From the NCBI RefSeq assembly GCF_947179165.1, contig NC_077244.1, forward strand, positions 77,918,144-77,982,143: DNA of 64,000 bases. Reading direction: 5' to 3'. This DNA comes from Solanum dulcamara (Eukaryota > Streptophyta > Magnoliopsida > Solanales > Solanaceae). Below, piece by piece: positions 50,362 to 62,592 of the stretch. The notes beneath the pieces were generated by a model. The model saw only the letters and a program-made list of their open reading frames with translations, was not told where the DNA came from and ran no database searches. The first letter of the stretch is position 1. Every line of letters begins with the position of its first letter. The translations under genes were made by a program, and so were the position numbers.

Positions 50362-50868
50362 AAAGATGGCAATGAAATGGGATGATAGGATTAAAGAGTA
50401 AATCCGCATAAGTTCGCAAAGATTTCAATCCGTCCCGTTCCACCCCATCCCACATAGTAATTTTTTTTCAGCATGTCTCACCTGTCACCGCATAATTATA
50501 ATTTTTTTTATTTTTTTTAAAACTAAATTTGACATAATAAATAAAATTTATAAAATTTAAAATCAACACATCGTATTTATTTTATTGAAATATTCTATTA
50601 AAAAAATGATAACACGGTAGCATATTCGTAACAAAAGAATCCAGACCATATGATTGAATAATTTTACTAAAACGCAATAAATATATTATATAGTACTACT
50701 CACAATATCCCCAACTCATAAAAATTGCAGAAGATCAAAATAGGGACAATTAAATTAGAGACCCGCCTCACCCCGCCCCATATCGCATGAACTCAGCTCC
50801 GCTCCGCATAAAAAAAATTCCGTTTTGTATCCGCCTTGTTTCATTGTCATTCCTAACTCTAACCCCTT
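50362..50868. mobile_element. MITE-like element with GGCAATG ends
   Basis: The left end reads AAGATGGCAATGAAATGGGA. The reverse complement of the right end reads AGGAATGACAATGAAACAAG. Internal CCCGCCCCATAT and GTTCCACCCCATCCC sequences match a Solanaceae repeat of this type. No target duplication seen. Confidence 0.5.
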
Positions 50869-52151
50869 TCATATCATTTCTTCAATTATAATTGTTCAAA
50901 CGTCATAATTAATTTTAAAAATTTCGTCGTCATCTTACATTTTAATATTTTCTTCTGCCACTGGAGTGAAGTAATTTCCTATCCAAGGCCCCAATTTTTT
51001 TCTTCAATTTCTCAATTTTTAACAAAATCGAAAAAATAGTAACTTACTGAGTGTCTAATAAACCCATTCCATTTTCCCTTTCCCACCCACATTTTTAAAA
51101 AATAAAAATAAAATAAGATTAATAAAAAATTATCATCTCATTTTATAGTCACACGTTAAGAAAGCTTGAATATAATTCTCAAATATTTTTAATTCATAAA
51201 ATATTATTTACTTTTATATGGGACATAAAAATACATTAAATTATCTTTCCAAGTTTTCGAACTTTCTAAATTCAATTTGTGAAGTTACAACTAAAAATCT
51301 TAGTTTTCCTAACATTTCTTGGCTATTCATGCCTCTTGTATTGATAAATTTGACCTTACAATTCATAAAAATGTTTCATTATTTCATGTTGTGGTGACAT
51401 TAATAAATCTCTATTTCAAGTTCTCAATTTGCTAAGTTTTTAGTAAAAATTTACTTGGATTTTGAATTAAATTACTTAAATATTTCATATTTGTATATAA
51501 ACTTTTTAATATTTCATATTTGTATATAAACTTTTTGATAATAAGATTCAAGTCAGGATATTACAAATACATGGCTAACATCTAACTAACTTGAACAAAC
51601 TCAAAAAAATTTGAGGTCAAGCCCGACTTCTTATAAAAGAGTTTCTTTGAATGTTGAAACTAATTATCGATATATATTGAGCTAACAAACATCAATAGTG
51701 TGTTTTATAGACATCAATAGAGGGCGTTGTCACCATAAAAACCGAAGCAAGAAGTAAAGTATTCCCATCGTTGTATTTTTTTTATTTTTTATTTTGGCCA
51801 CGGATCGGCCCAATCTATATTATTGGAGTGGTAAATGATTTCAAAAATAAGTTGCAAGTTTATTAAGTGTCCTTCTAAGTTGATTTAACTTTTTAAAAAT
51901 CTTTGCTCATCATTCTATTTTTAATTCTTTCGGTAAAAAAAAGTGTTTTAGATAATTACTACTATCTTTTTACTTTTTAAAAATCAAATCTTAGCTTGGT
52001 GTTTTTTTAACAAGAAAAACTTCGCTGCTCTCTCGGAGTGGGATGCGATTTGAAAAAAAAATTCAGTAAGTTTATAATATTTATACTTTTAATTTGATTT
52101 AATTTTTTAAAGATTTTTTTTCATTATTCTATTCTTTAATTATTTTTTTAG
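50869..52151. other. AT-rich intergenic DNA
   Basis: No gene seen. A 29-bp tandem duplication (TATTTCATATTTGTATATAA unit) lies at 51481-51538. Confidence 0.5.
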
Positions 52152-53035
52152 GCAAATAATGTGGGGATTAAAGGCAATTCACAAATCATCCTGTCGCCAT
52201 GGAGATTTGTTTGATGGGGTTTACGTAGGAACCGACGGAAATATTCGATTGAGCAACTTTAATTTCTTTGATGGTATATTTTGAATATTTGAATTTAAAA
52301 ATATATTTATAATTTTGTTTTTGTAATAATTATTTACGTTGAAATTTGTAGATGATTTTTGGAGTCTTAAAAATGACTTCAGAGATTTTAAAAAGTTTTC
52401 AGTGCCACCAACAATAAATATTTAGATTGTTAAAGTTGACCAATTAAATGAATTGTTCGACTACTTTCTTAACTCGAATCATTTCAAGTAAGTGAGAATC
52501 TCATGTATACATTTTCATTCATTTTGTTTTGTTTGTGATTTTATTAATTTGTTTTAATTATTATTTTAGAGAGGAAGACGCATTATGGTTGTATGGAGCA
52601 CCCACAATTTGGAACTCTGTACAGAAAAAGGTATTTTTTAGTAGGGTGAACAATGCCTTTAAAATAGAGGGTATATTTGTCCAGTGTTTATACAATTCTC
52701 AAATTGACAATTGGATTAGTGAAATTAAACTGAATAGTTCCATTGAATGTTTTGATCCCTGTCAGCAACTTGAATTCGGAAGGAACCTGTGAAATGCAGG
52801 AGAATCACTGGTATGGTACAACAAAGGAAATAGTAGTGTTTATTAGAAATTATTGCGAACACAACTACATACTAACTGATCCTTTCAATGAGATCCAATT
52901 GATATTTCTTGGGATTTCGGGTCTTACTGATAATGACTTGGGCACGGGATCATATATTTTTGATAGGTGTCTATGGTGGTCCTGCCCACCTCCTAACTAT
53001 CAAATTCCACAGGTAGAGAGGCATTTTCAATTTTA
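52152..53035 (+). pseudogene. Broken protein-kinase-like gene
   Basis: Three exon-like blocks: 52152-52273, 52352-52487 and 52570-53035, with plausible AG acceptors and GT donors. Block 1 reads IMWGLKAIHKSSCRHGDLFD followed by GVYVGTDGNIRLSNFNFF, resembling kinase subdomains VIa-VII: the catalytic-loop HGDL is present but the DFG position reads NFNFF. Block 2 has an in-frame TAG at 52423-52425. Block 3 (EEDALWLYGAPTIWNSVQKK onward) changes frame near 52790 and continues as MQENHWYGTTKEIVVFIRNY. No start codon or N-terminal lobe was found. I read it as a decayed member of a kinase-related family; the later part I do not recognise. Confidence 0.6.
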
Positions 53036-53039
53036 ATTT

Positions 53040-54158
53040 AAATTTTATTTGTATTTAGATGAATGTATTGATACATATGAAAATATGTTTTGACATTATG
53101 TGTTATTTGTTAATACTTTGTTTTTGCTTCTTTATTGAGATCTCAACATCTTGATTCTAGTTCTAATTATTTGTTAAGTATATATGAAAAAATGTATAAA
53201 TTTAAAATGAAAGAAACTCGAGAATAACAGATAAACAATGGCACTAAATGATTTGAAAAGAATATACGGATCGACCCATTTTTGAGGGGTCGGTCTAGGC
53301 TACCACTACTATGCAAGCTTCACTACCACTACTTGTTCCATGGCAACATGAAATTTATTTAAAGGTGAAAAATAAACTTCACCTTATGCAACAATCCTCA
53401 ATTCCTCAAGCATTTGAAACCGAGCTCTCTACGTGAAAAGTGATGGTGGCACCATTAGCATTAAATTTGGTGTGCAACCAGCTATCTATTTGCATAATGT
53501 GGATTCCGATCAAAGAAACTTTTTTCAGAATGGAAAATGTGTTGGCGATCAATAAACAGTCCCCATGAAATTAGTGTTTTAATATTAGAGTCCAGTAAAT
53601 ACTAAATAATATCATTCCTAAAAGTATATTATTTACGTGTACCAATTCATCTTTTCTAGCTAATATATTTTGATTATGAGTCTGCGCTTTGAAATTGTCA
53701 CGTGCAAGGTCTTATACTCTTTTCCAAAGTCATCAATGATTCTACTTCCTCAAGGAATAATGATTTAACAACTATGTTAAACAGTTAGAACTTTACTAAT
53801 TTGTGAGTGAATTATATTTGTGTAGATGTGGATGGATGAGTTAATCACAGTTTTCAGCAACTACTTTCAATAGGGACAAAAGTATATAATAAGTAGATAA
53901 TTTTACTGCATATTTGTAAGTGTAATTTGTGGATTAGTGTTATGTTTATTTAGGATTTGCATTCACAAATTACATAGCCACGAAATCATCAAAGTTAGAC
54001 GTCACGTGAACAACCAAAAATACCACTGATAAAAACAATAACAAAAAATGTAAATCGTCTATTTTATTTTACCATCATCGCACCTCCAAAAGTGTATAGG
54101 ATTTGTTGTGTATTCTCGCTCTGAATCAACACACTTATCATGTCTATCCCATTTTTTT
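53040..54158. other. AT-rich intergenic DNA
   Basis: No gene or element recognised, apart from the possible decayed 3' end of the preceding pseudogene. Confidence 0.45.
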
Positions 54159-54159
54159 T

Positions 54160-54600
54160 AGGAAAAATTATATGGATAAGCAAACATATATTAGTTAATT
54201 AGCTAACATAGCTATAGTTTAAATTAGTTATGGCTCGAGGCAAACATCTAGTTGCAATTACAGTTTGAGTTTTGTATAATTCGCGCGATTATACAGTTGA
54301 GTTTTGTAAAATTCAGGCGATTTATACAAACGCCGTGTGCGAATCGAATTGTATAGAGAAATATACAAATACTAAAAATTGTATAGCGAATTATATAAAT
54401 GTTGTGCATGAATTGTATAGTGAAATATACAAACGTTATACAAAAATTGTGAATTGTATAGCGAATTATACAAATATATACAAATGTTGCGCGAATTATA
54501 CAAATGCTGCTATAATTATAGATACGAATTGTAATTAGCAAACTATAGCTATGAACCATAATTAAGATATTTTTGAGTTGCTATATGCAAAAATTTCCCT
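54160..54600. mobile_element. Foldback/MITE element with GCGAATTATACAA repeats
   Basis: The left end AGGAAAAATTATATGGATAA and the right end (reverse complement AGGGAAATTTTTGCATATAG) are loosely inverted. An inner inverted pair CATAGCTATAGTTT is perfect (at about 54207 and 54542). The core is a degenerate array of GCGAATTATACAAA/TTGTATAG units that gives open frames on both strands. Runs of T flank both ends. Class uncertain, possibly Mutator-derived. Confidence 0.6.
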
Positions 54601-54842
54601 TTTTTTAATCTCTTCTTAGGAGTTTCTATCACCTTTTTGCTCTCTAAGTGACTCAAATTAAAATTACAATCTTAGAGTTGGAACTGAGGGTGCTTATCAT
54701 CTGAGCAACCCTTTTTTCCATTTCGTTATGTTGTTTTTTATTTTTATTTTTTATTTAAACAGTCTTCATAGCATTAACATGCAAAAATTTACAATTTAGG
54801 TTTGGCATTTCAAAATTCATACATGATCATTGAGAAGAGACT

Positions 54843-55553
54843 AAGGTTGTTCAAAATCGAACCGTAACTAATAATTAGCTAACTAAGAAATTGGCTTATT
54901 GACTTATTGGATTAACGATTGATGAACGTATTAAAAAATTTTACTTAATAATTTATCGGTGCAAGAACGGATTACTCAAATTTCTTATTGGATAAATTGA
55001 TAACCCATTAAAAATTATTTACTTACATTATCACCCCTTAATATATAAAGTTCATATTATTTACCCTAAAGCCCCATTTAATATTTTGTCTCTCCTTATA
55101 TGACTTGATACGTATTTGTGAGTTGGATTTCTCACTTCTTGTATATAAAAATGTACATTTGGACTATATTTTGGTCTTGAAATGTTAAGTTGTTGTACAT
55201 GAGAATATTTGTTAAATAAATGCTTATTTACATGCACCCTGGAAATTTATGTTTTCATGTATTTCTCATCGTGATTCACAACTACAGCATTATCAACTTA
55301 TAGAGCCAGAGAAAATTATTTTATTTGATGAGAGATCAATATATTGGTGAGTGAAAATGAAAGAATGGAGCATGGAATAATTGAGTCAATACACAGCTCA
55401 ATAACCGTCTGATAATTACCAATCCGATATCGAATCAGCCGATCTCTTATTATAATTGGCTAATAAATTAATATATTTAAAAATTAATATCCAATAAGCC
55501 AAATCATTAAACATAATTATCCGGTCAATCTATCCGATAATTAGCAGCCCTGA
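54843..55553. mobile_element. hAT-type MITE with 8-bp TSD
   Basis: Flanked by perfect 8-bp direct repeats AAGAGACT at 54835-54842 and 55554-55561, the hAT target length. The left end AAGGTTGTTCAAAATCG and the reverse complement of the right end TCAGGGCTGCTAATTATCGG are imperfect inverted repeats. The inside is non-coding. Confidence 0.75.
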
Positions 55554-55775
55554 AAGAGACTACTAATTCTGTCCTAATCTATCTTGGAGAGGGACAAGAT
55601 ATGAAATATTTCTATCATCTTAGGCTCTTATAACCCCACATTCTACTATTTTAAGCAACACACATGTCTTCATCCTTTTAAGTTTGCCTAGTATATATGT
55701 AATGGAACCAATTGGCATTGTCAAACATATGTTAATCCTTGAGTCTTTCAGCTCCTAGGTTTTCTTTGTGCGTGG

Positions 55776-55880
55776 GACAACGACAACAACAACCTACCCA
55801 AGTAAAATTCTATAAAGTCATGAAGTCTGAAAAAGATAAAGTGTATACAGACTTTACTCTTACCTTGTGAAGTTCCTGCC
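55776..55880 (-). mobile_element. Decayed (TTG)n-tailed SINE
   Basis: In reverse orientation: ACAACAACAACCTACCCAAG, AAAGTGTATACAGACTTTAC and TCTTACCTTGTGAAG follow the order of the SINE in AUG3 intron 9. Heavily diverged. Confidence 0.5.
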
Positions 55881-56085
55881 CTTTTTGTCGAATTATATTG
55901 ACGCTATTATATATGATCTATGCTCTCCCTAACTTCTTACAATGAGATAAATCTCACTTTGTTTACGCTATAACATAATATTGACTCATAACGATACGTA
56001 ATTCTTCATAGCAAGTTTGTTATATTATATAACTGAAATATTAAATCAACAACATATATTATAACAAGTTAAATTACACGGTTAA

Positions 56086-56370
56086 TTAGCATAAGGGAAA
56101 TATTTGCGAACGGAAAAAGGGTAAATACAAGTAATAAGCCTCTATCGATCCCATCTGAATTACTAATTTCCTCAACATCCGAAAATGACCCGCCATGAAC
56201 CGCCAGTAAACCACCGCCGGACGACACCCGAGACCCAATCCCCGACGTTTGCCTAGACGAATACTGCTTCCTTTTTTCCTCCTTATGTAACGGCGCCGCC
56301 TGCACCACCGCCGGATCACGGCGGTGTTGGACCATAAGGAGATTTCTACACCACCTTTCTTAGTTAGCAT
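56086..56370 (-). CDS. Small basic protein ending in FPLC, function unknown
   Basis: Single-exon 94-residue protein. The N-terminal half is strongly basic: WSNTAVIRRWCRRRRYIRRK at 13-32, then RLGKRRGLGLGCRP at 38-51. The second half is hydrophobic and aromatic: VVYWRFMAGHFRMLRKLVIQ at 53-72, IEAYYLYLPFFRSQIFPLC at 76-94. I recall an uncharacterised plant family with this layout, a WSN..VxRRxRRRR start and a conserved LPFxRxQxFPLC end, but I know no function for it. Composition is compatible with a nucleic-acid- or membrane-associated peptide; that is inference. The GC-rich stretch 56180-56330 stands out from the AT-rich flanks and also leaves a second open frame (56335-56069), which I treat as a shadow. 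No neighbour suggests a role. Confidence 0.65.
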   Translation of the reverse strand: MLTKKGGVEISLWSNTAVIRRWCRRRRYIRRKKGSSIRLGKRRGLGLGCRPAVVYWRFMAGHFRMLRKLVIQMGSIEAYYLYLPFFRSQIFPLC

Positions 56371-58094
56371 ATTATATGAGTTATAATTTGTAACTATAGA
56401 GGAACATAGTTTTTTGTAGATATATATACACTTAGTGTGGTCCTAGCTATATAGATACATATACAATAATTAATGGTTAGCATCGAAGTAATAATTACAA
56501 TCCATAGGTTTATGTACTGTAATGTACTAATGTTGATGTTGATGCATAAATAGAATGAGAAGCGGATTTAGAATTTAATTTTAATATTTTTTAGTAGGAT
56601 CATAAGAACTCTTAGCAATACACTAATAATTAAATAGATTCAGAACGATTATTTATTTTAGTGATTCCTATATATAAATAAATTTATATTTTATGTTAAA
56701 AATATTGAATTCAGATGAATTTGATGTTGAAGTGTTATATTTAAATTATATTGGAAAAAGTAGGAATTTGGTCTTTTGAAACATGTTTAGAGCCGGAGGT
56801 ATGTACTGTTAAGTGAGTGTCATCATTAGGAGAAGATGGCTTTCTTTATTAAAAAATAAATTGAAGTACTAATGAGATTTCATGAATATATAGAGTTGCG
56901 GATTTCAGGGAATATTAATTTTTTATATATATAGAGAGTTCTCTTTCTGCTTCATTACTTATTAAGCAAATAATTGTAATATTTTAAATTTTGGACGGTG
57001 GGGGTACGGGAATATATGCTTTAAAAAGCAGTATGGAAAACATCCAAAGCAATCAAACTCGAGTTGTGGTAGAATTATTAAAAAAAAAAAAAATCTTAAT
57101 TCGAGCCTTTAGAGATAAAAAAAAAATTGTTGAAAGTATTTTCTTTTAAAACGAGACTTACCAGTAATATGTGAATTCAAATTTAATTCATCTTTAATAT
57201 GAATATCAAAAATCAATCAGAAAATTAAGAAGAAAAAAAGAACATGCAAAGCAAGTCATAAAATAATAGAAAAAAATGAGATGGTGGATATATTATCTCA
57301 TGCAATGTGCCCTATAGATAGTAATATATGATCAGCTTGTACGTACTTTAATTAATTTTATGAGATATTTATTATTTCTTAACAATAATAATATTACGTA
57401 ATTCTATCCATTAAAATTTAGATTAAAAAAAAAATTCACCTAATATTTTTATTTTTTACGGCAATAGTACAATTTATAAATGTCAGTATGTTTTTGCTAA
57501 GCACAAAACGTGATAGTAACGTTAGAGATCAATACAAGCAATGTAAGACAGAAATATATGCCGACCTTGTTGACAATTTGACATGATCTTGATATTTTGC
57601 TAATTTCTCCAAGATTGTTAACTTGTCATTAAGCTAGATGGATTAAGAATTTAAGTTTTTGGACTGTATAAAAATTATTTACAAAATTAAATTATCTTTA
57701 AAAGGAATTTATCACACTGTCAATATATATAATCAAAATCATAATTAAAGATCTTACGAATAAAAAAACTTTATCGAATATATCATGTCCACGTCTTCCA
57801 TCAGTCTAGAGAATACGGGTCTCTCCATATATAAAGGAGCAATTAATTTTCCATACATCTTAATCTATTACTTGCAATGTTTTTCAAACCATTAAAAAAA
57901 ATAGTACTAGTAGGACACATTATACATTATTTTATTTATTTGATTTGGTCATCCTATCTTTGGCTGGCTTCTTATATTCGTGCTAAACAGTTCTAATGAT
58001 GTCGTTTGCGTTGGATTTGTGCTATATATTCATTTAAGAAAACATCATCGATAAATTAAATAACTAGGTAAATTAATTAGGATTCGATTCCACA
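56371..58094. other. AT-rich intergenic DNA
   Basis: No gene or complete element recognised. Includes the upstream region of the FPLC protein gene. Confidence 0.45.

Positions 58095-58178
<84 letters not shown>
58095..58178. repeat. (AAT)n microsatellite
   Basis: About 28 uninterrupted AAT units. Confidence 0.98.
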
Positions 58179-58179
<1 letters not shown>

Positions 58180-58612
58180 TCACCTTAATCAATGTATGGA
58201 CCTTCCTATTTAGAATGATATCTGGCAAATTTATTTAGTTCTTTTAAAAAGAGATTTGAATCCTATTATATATATCATTTACCGCTGTAATTTAATCTAT
58301 TGTAGTTTTTTTTAGTAACTGTGTCTTAATTAATTTGTGCATATCCTCGACTAATTTTTATCAGCAAGGCTTGGACAAATGAACTAAACTAAATTAACTA
58401 CAATACAACACCCTAGTGCCACACTAGTTATCGTTTTCTTTACCAAGATGTCTAATTCTATAACTAAATAAATTGTAATTACACTATATATATGATCTTG
58501 TTTGCAAATGTTGTAGATACAATTAAATAAATCAAGTTATCTGATATAATGCGTTATAATAAACTAATAATAAAAAGAGTTTAGAGAATATCCATAAATA
58601 TTAGAAGTTAAA

Positions 58613-59622
58613 ATCCGTTAATGACAATCTTAGACTATGATTGAGTGGTAAATATACTTCCATCCTTAGTCAGAGTCTCGACTTTGAGACCACTTGGATA
58701 TCGAGTTGCCTTAGTTAGAAAGATTTGTTGGGTTTAAGTAAGGTGTGAATTAAGAAATGAGAATTGGGAAAATGTGGGGGAACCAAGGGGAAAAGAAAAG
58801 TGATTTCTCCCTCTCATTGGCAGAAGAAAAGAAAAGTTTTGTTCTTATATTAGAAAATACTTTATTTAGCTCTTAAAGGGTGCCCCTCATGCCGTCGTCA
58901 CCTTCGTTCGGCTCGGACTAGGCGCTTTGACAAATGATGTGATTGATTGATAATTTTTTAAACAAAATTTATTTATCAATCTCATTAATTAATTTCTTTT
59001 TTTCTTAATATTAATCGGATGAATTATTAATTAATTAATTTACAGAATTAATTAAATCACCCACAAAATAGAATTAACTAATTAATTCGCGGAACAGAAT
59101 TAATTAATTTGAAATTCGTGGATTCTTAAAGGACATGTTTCTTCCGAACAAATATTTCTTTTTCCAAAAGACACGACGTCTGTTCTGAACAGTGAGACTG
59201 CTCTGAATAGGTGAATTCGCACCCATTGCTGGTTATAAATAGAGAGGTTTTCTCTTAGGTTTCTACATCAATTTTTCTCCCTTCTTCTATTTTTATCTTC
59301 TTATAAACAAAGTTGAGTCTTTATGTGATTTCGTTGTTGACTTTTGAGTTCGCTGAAATTATTGAAATTTGAGGGGTATTGCTATTCTTTAATATTCTGG
59401 GAGAAAATAATCCATATCTTCGGTGAAGAGATTAAATTTCTTAAGTACGCACAGTGAATTTTGTGGACTCGGATACTGTCTTTTTTTACATCTTAAAAAT
59501 ATTTCTATTTTACTATATTGAATATATAGACAACAAGATTTTACCCTAATGTGGAACTTTATAATGTGAATTTGAATTTAGTCGTACTTCAATACAAAAT
59601 TCCAACATCGAATAGAAAAAAA
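58613..59622 (+). mobile_element. tRNA-derived SINE split by a solo LTR
   Basis: The SINE head (58613-58725) holds GATTGAGTGGTAAATATACT (A-box-like), GAGTCTCGACTTTGAGACC (B-box-like) and TGGATATCGAGTTGCCTTAG. The body resumes at 59541 with TTACCCTAATGTGGAACTTT and ends in an A-run at 59615-59622. Together about 195 bp, plus strand, the same general family as the SINE at 7068-7246. Flanking direct repeats AGAAGTTAAA (58603-58612) and AGAAGGTAAA (59623-59632) match at 9 of 10. Confidence 0.8.
58726..59535 (+). mobile_element. 810-bp solo LTR (Copia-like) inside a SINE
   Basis: Starts TGTTGGG and ends GACAACA, flanked by perfect 5-bp repeats AGATT at 58721-58725 and 59536-59540. TATA box TTATAAATAGAGAG near 59233, in plus orientation. 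Removing it and one AGATT copy restores a continuous SINE, which confirms the boundaries independently. Confidence 0.9.
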
Positions 59623-59632
59623 AGAAGGTAAA

Positions 59633-60580
59633 CTGATGGCATGTGAAAGGAAATCCCTTGCAATCCTGAGAAGAAATTACTAAAATTCAACTCAAGAAAC
59701 TTGTGATTCAAAAGTAGGAAAAACTTTTATGATAGTTGAGAAAGCACATTGAATGGATTGGCAAAGAAGGATATGAGTTTCAACTGCCAAAATAAATGCA
59801 AAGGATCTTTTCAATGGTACAAAATGTATATTGCTGCTTTTATATAGTACAGCCACATGGTAAATGCCTATTCTAGCAGCTCTTAAAAGTCCTCCCCTAT
59901 TCTCTAAACTCCTATGACATAAAAAGCATAACATAAAAAGTTAATTCCTTCCTTCCCATCCTTCTTGTTAAAGAGTTCTTGGGTTCTATCTTTGGATTTT
60001 AAAAAATCATGATAATTCTCTAATGTATGAGTGCCAAATGATTATACCAAAAGAATTAGTAACACTTTTGGTATTTCGATTATAGGTAAAGTCAAATTTT
60101 GGTCCTTAAGATATATGAATCAATATCCTTGAGCCCAAAGCTATCTTACACATCCTTTTTACTTCATACGAAATAGGGCAAGATTAGATTCAATTTGTGG
60201 GATCATACTGATTAATGAGCATGCTATTATTATTGATATAGTATGAATCAATATACTTAACCTTAAATTAATTAAAATATGTGTTTTTGGTCTCTTCACA
60301 CCCGTAAAAAAGACATTATATTTGAATTATTTTAAAAAGTATATCATCTTCAAATATGGAGTAACAATATGAGTTTAATATAATTCACATGTAATTATTA
60401 AACAGTAAAACAGTTAATATATTGATAAGCCAATAGATTAAAAGTGCACATTTCAAGTAACTGAAATCAAATATCACATGAAGTAAAATTAAAATCTATC
60501 AATGACTGAGAAACCAAAAGAACTATTATTATCAATGAAGACATCCAACTAGATCTCCTGTTTGTACGGAGCTGGACTAT
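59633..60580. other. Intergenic DNA and dCTPase 3' flank
   Basis: No gene seen. The right end carries the 3' UTR of the dCTP pyrophosphatase gene. Confidence 0.45.
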
Positions 60581-62183
60581 TTAATTATCAACTTGTTCTT
60601 GTTGATTGAGTTTGTTAACAGGGTACTTGATGGCATTGAGTTGGACTTTACGAAGAGCAGCTTGACCAAGATCAATTCCACAAATATCAGAAAGCCTAAC
60701 AAGGTATAACAAAACATCAGAAAGTTCTTCACCAACATGTAATTTCTCATTTTCTTTCCAATCTGGCAAACCCTTTGGAACTTCTCCTTTCCATTGAAAT
60801 ATTTCGGACAATTCTCCAATTTCTCCAACCTGTTTGTAATAATAGTAATAGTAATTTAATCAATTTCCCCAAAAAATAACTACTAGGAGCCCTGTTTTTC
60901 CAAGTAATGACGACCTTGTTGTCAGGAAATAATATTCCACATAATTATTTCATTTCGTACGACGATATTTAAGTGAGCACAATATTAAATGAATACAAAA
61001 AGTGTCATTAAAAAAATTGTCATATTAAATTTGTTTTGATATTTTATGAGAGTAAAAAACAACAGTAAGTAAAAAGTCGAGTTTTAAATATAAAAATGAT
61101 GTTTGACTTTTTAATCAATAAGTATCATATAAAATAAAATCAATTAGACTGCGTTGCAAAATAAGTGTATGACAGTCTCTTTCTAAGTAAAAAAATTTTA
61201 TGGCGAGTTTTATCATGAATTTACTCGAATCCCAATAAAAAATACCAACCATCTCTTTTATAAATCTTTTTTTTTGACAAGTGCTGTTCATATTCAGGTT
61301 TGGTGGAAACACATCCTCTTACAAGTTGAAATGTTTTCCTTGTGTTATAAAGAAACGTATAAGAAAACAGACATACTTCCACTTGTAAATGCATGTTTGG
61401 CTTAACTTCTTTAAATCAGTAAAGTAATAAAAAAAAGTTGGGCTACTTTAGATAAACTAAGTCGAATATATTTAATTATTTTTTGGACTTATTTTAAATA
61501 CAAAATGATTTTAAATTGACTAATGAAATAGAAAGAAAAAAAACTGAAAAAACTGTTTTCAGCAATATGAATAGGCCAACTGAAATCATTTTGTTCATTT
61601 GATTCAAGATAACAACAGAAACTGGAAACATCTTTATATGGAATACGAACAGAATGTTAATCAACTCACTCAATTCGTCTATTTGAAAAAGAATATCATC
61701 ACCTTTTTATAATTAAAAATAACTTAAGTTTAAAACTATTATTCACACTTACCTTGATGAAATAATTTATAGCAACATAAATAGTTAAAATGTATTTTAG
61801 ACTATAATTTTTTTTTTGAAATTCCTTCTTTCTTAAACGACTTAATTTTGTGTCAATTCAATTGGTACCACATAAATAATTGAGACGAAAAGAGTATAAA
61901 TAAGGTAACTATTCCTAAAAAACCCAAGAATGAAAACAAACAAAACGATGCAGAGAAGATTAACATGATTATTTCATAACAAAAATAAGTATAACACGCA
62001 CAAATCAAGAAATGATAAATATATATATACATATAAGAAGAGGGAATAAGTATTAAGTACCAGAGCCAAAAGAAGGTTTCTTGGGCTATGAAATTTGTCC
62101 CAATCTCTTTCTTTAGCAAAATCATCCATTTTCTTCTTAAGAAGATCAAGTGTTACACTACTCATTTCTTCTTCCCCTGTCAT
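60581..62183 (-). CDS. dCTP pyrophosphatase 1-like (MazG superfamily)
   Basis: 123-residue all-alpha NTP pyrophosphatase. Family role: hydrolyses dCTP and modified dCTP to dCMP plus pyrophosphate, cleaning the nucleotide pool. Exons 62183-62061 and 60829-60581, GT-AG, joining L41 to V42. The magnesium-binding MazG signature is complete: E44-I-G-E47 in LVGEIGELSEIFQW, and E76-L-S-D79 in GEELSDVLLYLVRL. The N-terminal helix DFAKERDWDKFHSPRNLLLA matches the DCTPP1 pattern that contacts the base. Length is close to other plant members. ATG 62183 is the first in-frame ATG; the ATG at 62165 is an alternative start that would remove six residues. No targeting peptide is evident. Confidence 0.92.
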
Positions 62184-62341
62184 TGAAGACTCACACAAAT
62201 ACAAAAACAGAGACACAAAGTCTTTTCCTTTTTGGCTTTACTATTTATTAACATCGACCAGACCAAAAAACACAACAAGTCTTTTCTTGTTTACCGCACC
62301 GGAAACCGGCTATTACCTGTTTCCACACCCTTGTTTTGTTT

Positions 62342-62347
62342 CACGTG
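62342..62347. promoter_or_regulatory. G-box CACGTG upstream of dCTPase
   Basis: Palindromic CACGTG about 160 bases before the dCTP pyrophosphatase start codon, a common binding site for plant bZIP and bHLH factors. Position is suitable; activity is unknown. Confidence 0.4.
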
Positions 62348-62414
62348 TTACCTGTTACTCCTTTGGTCTTACTTTCTTTTGTTTTCGGACCGGTTTGACG
62401 TTCGACTAATTCAT

Positions 62415-62592
62415 AATTAAGTGTTATAAGTGGTAAGTTTTGATCTTATCCTTGTGATGTGTGAGTAATTTAGGATTTATAATTAAGTCTTTTAATTGGT
62501 AAGCTTTGATTTCATTCTTGTGATGTATGAGTAATTTAGGAATTATAATTAAGACTTTTAATTGGTAAGCTTTGATTTCATTTTTGTGATAA
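62415..62592. repeat. 66-bp tandem repeat, about 2.7 copies
   Basis: Units start AATTAAG at 62415, 62481 and 62547. Copies 2 and 3 share TTTTAATTGGTAAGCTTTGA; copy 1 is more diverged; the third is cut short. It lies in the dCTPase upstream region. Confidence 0.9.

Noticed and set aside
54248..54559. Overlapping open frames on both strands (about 100 and 88 codons)
   Set aside because: They come from degenerate GCGAATTATACAAA repeats in a MITE. Low-complexity, Tyr/Ile/Cys-rich translations are an artefact.
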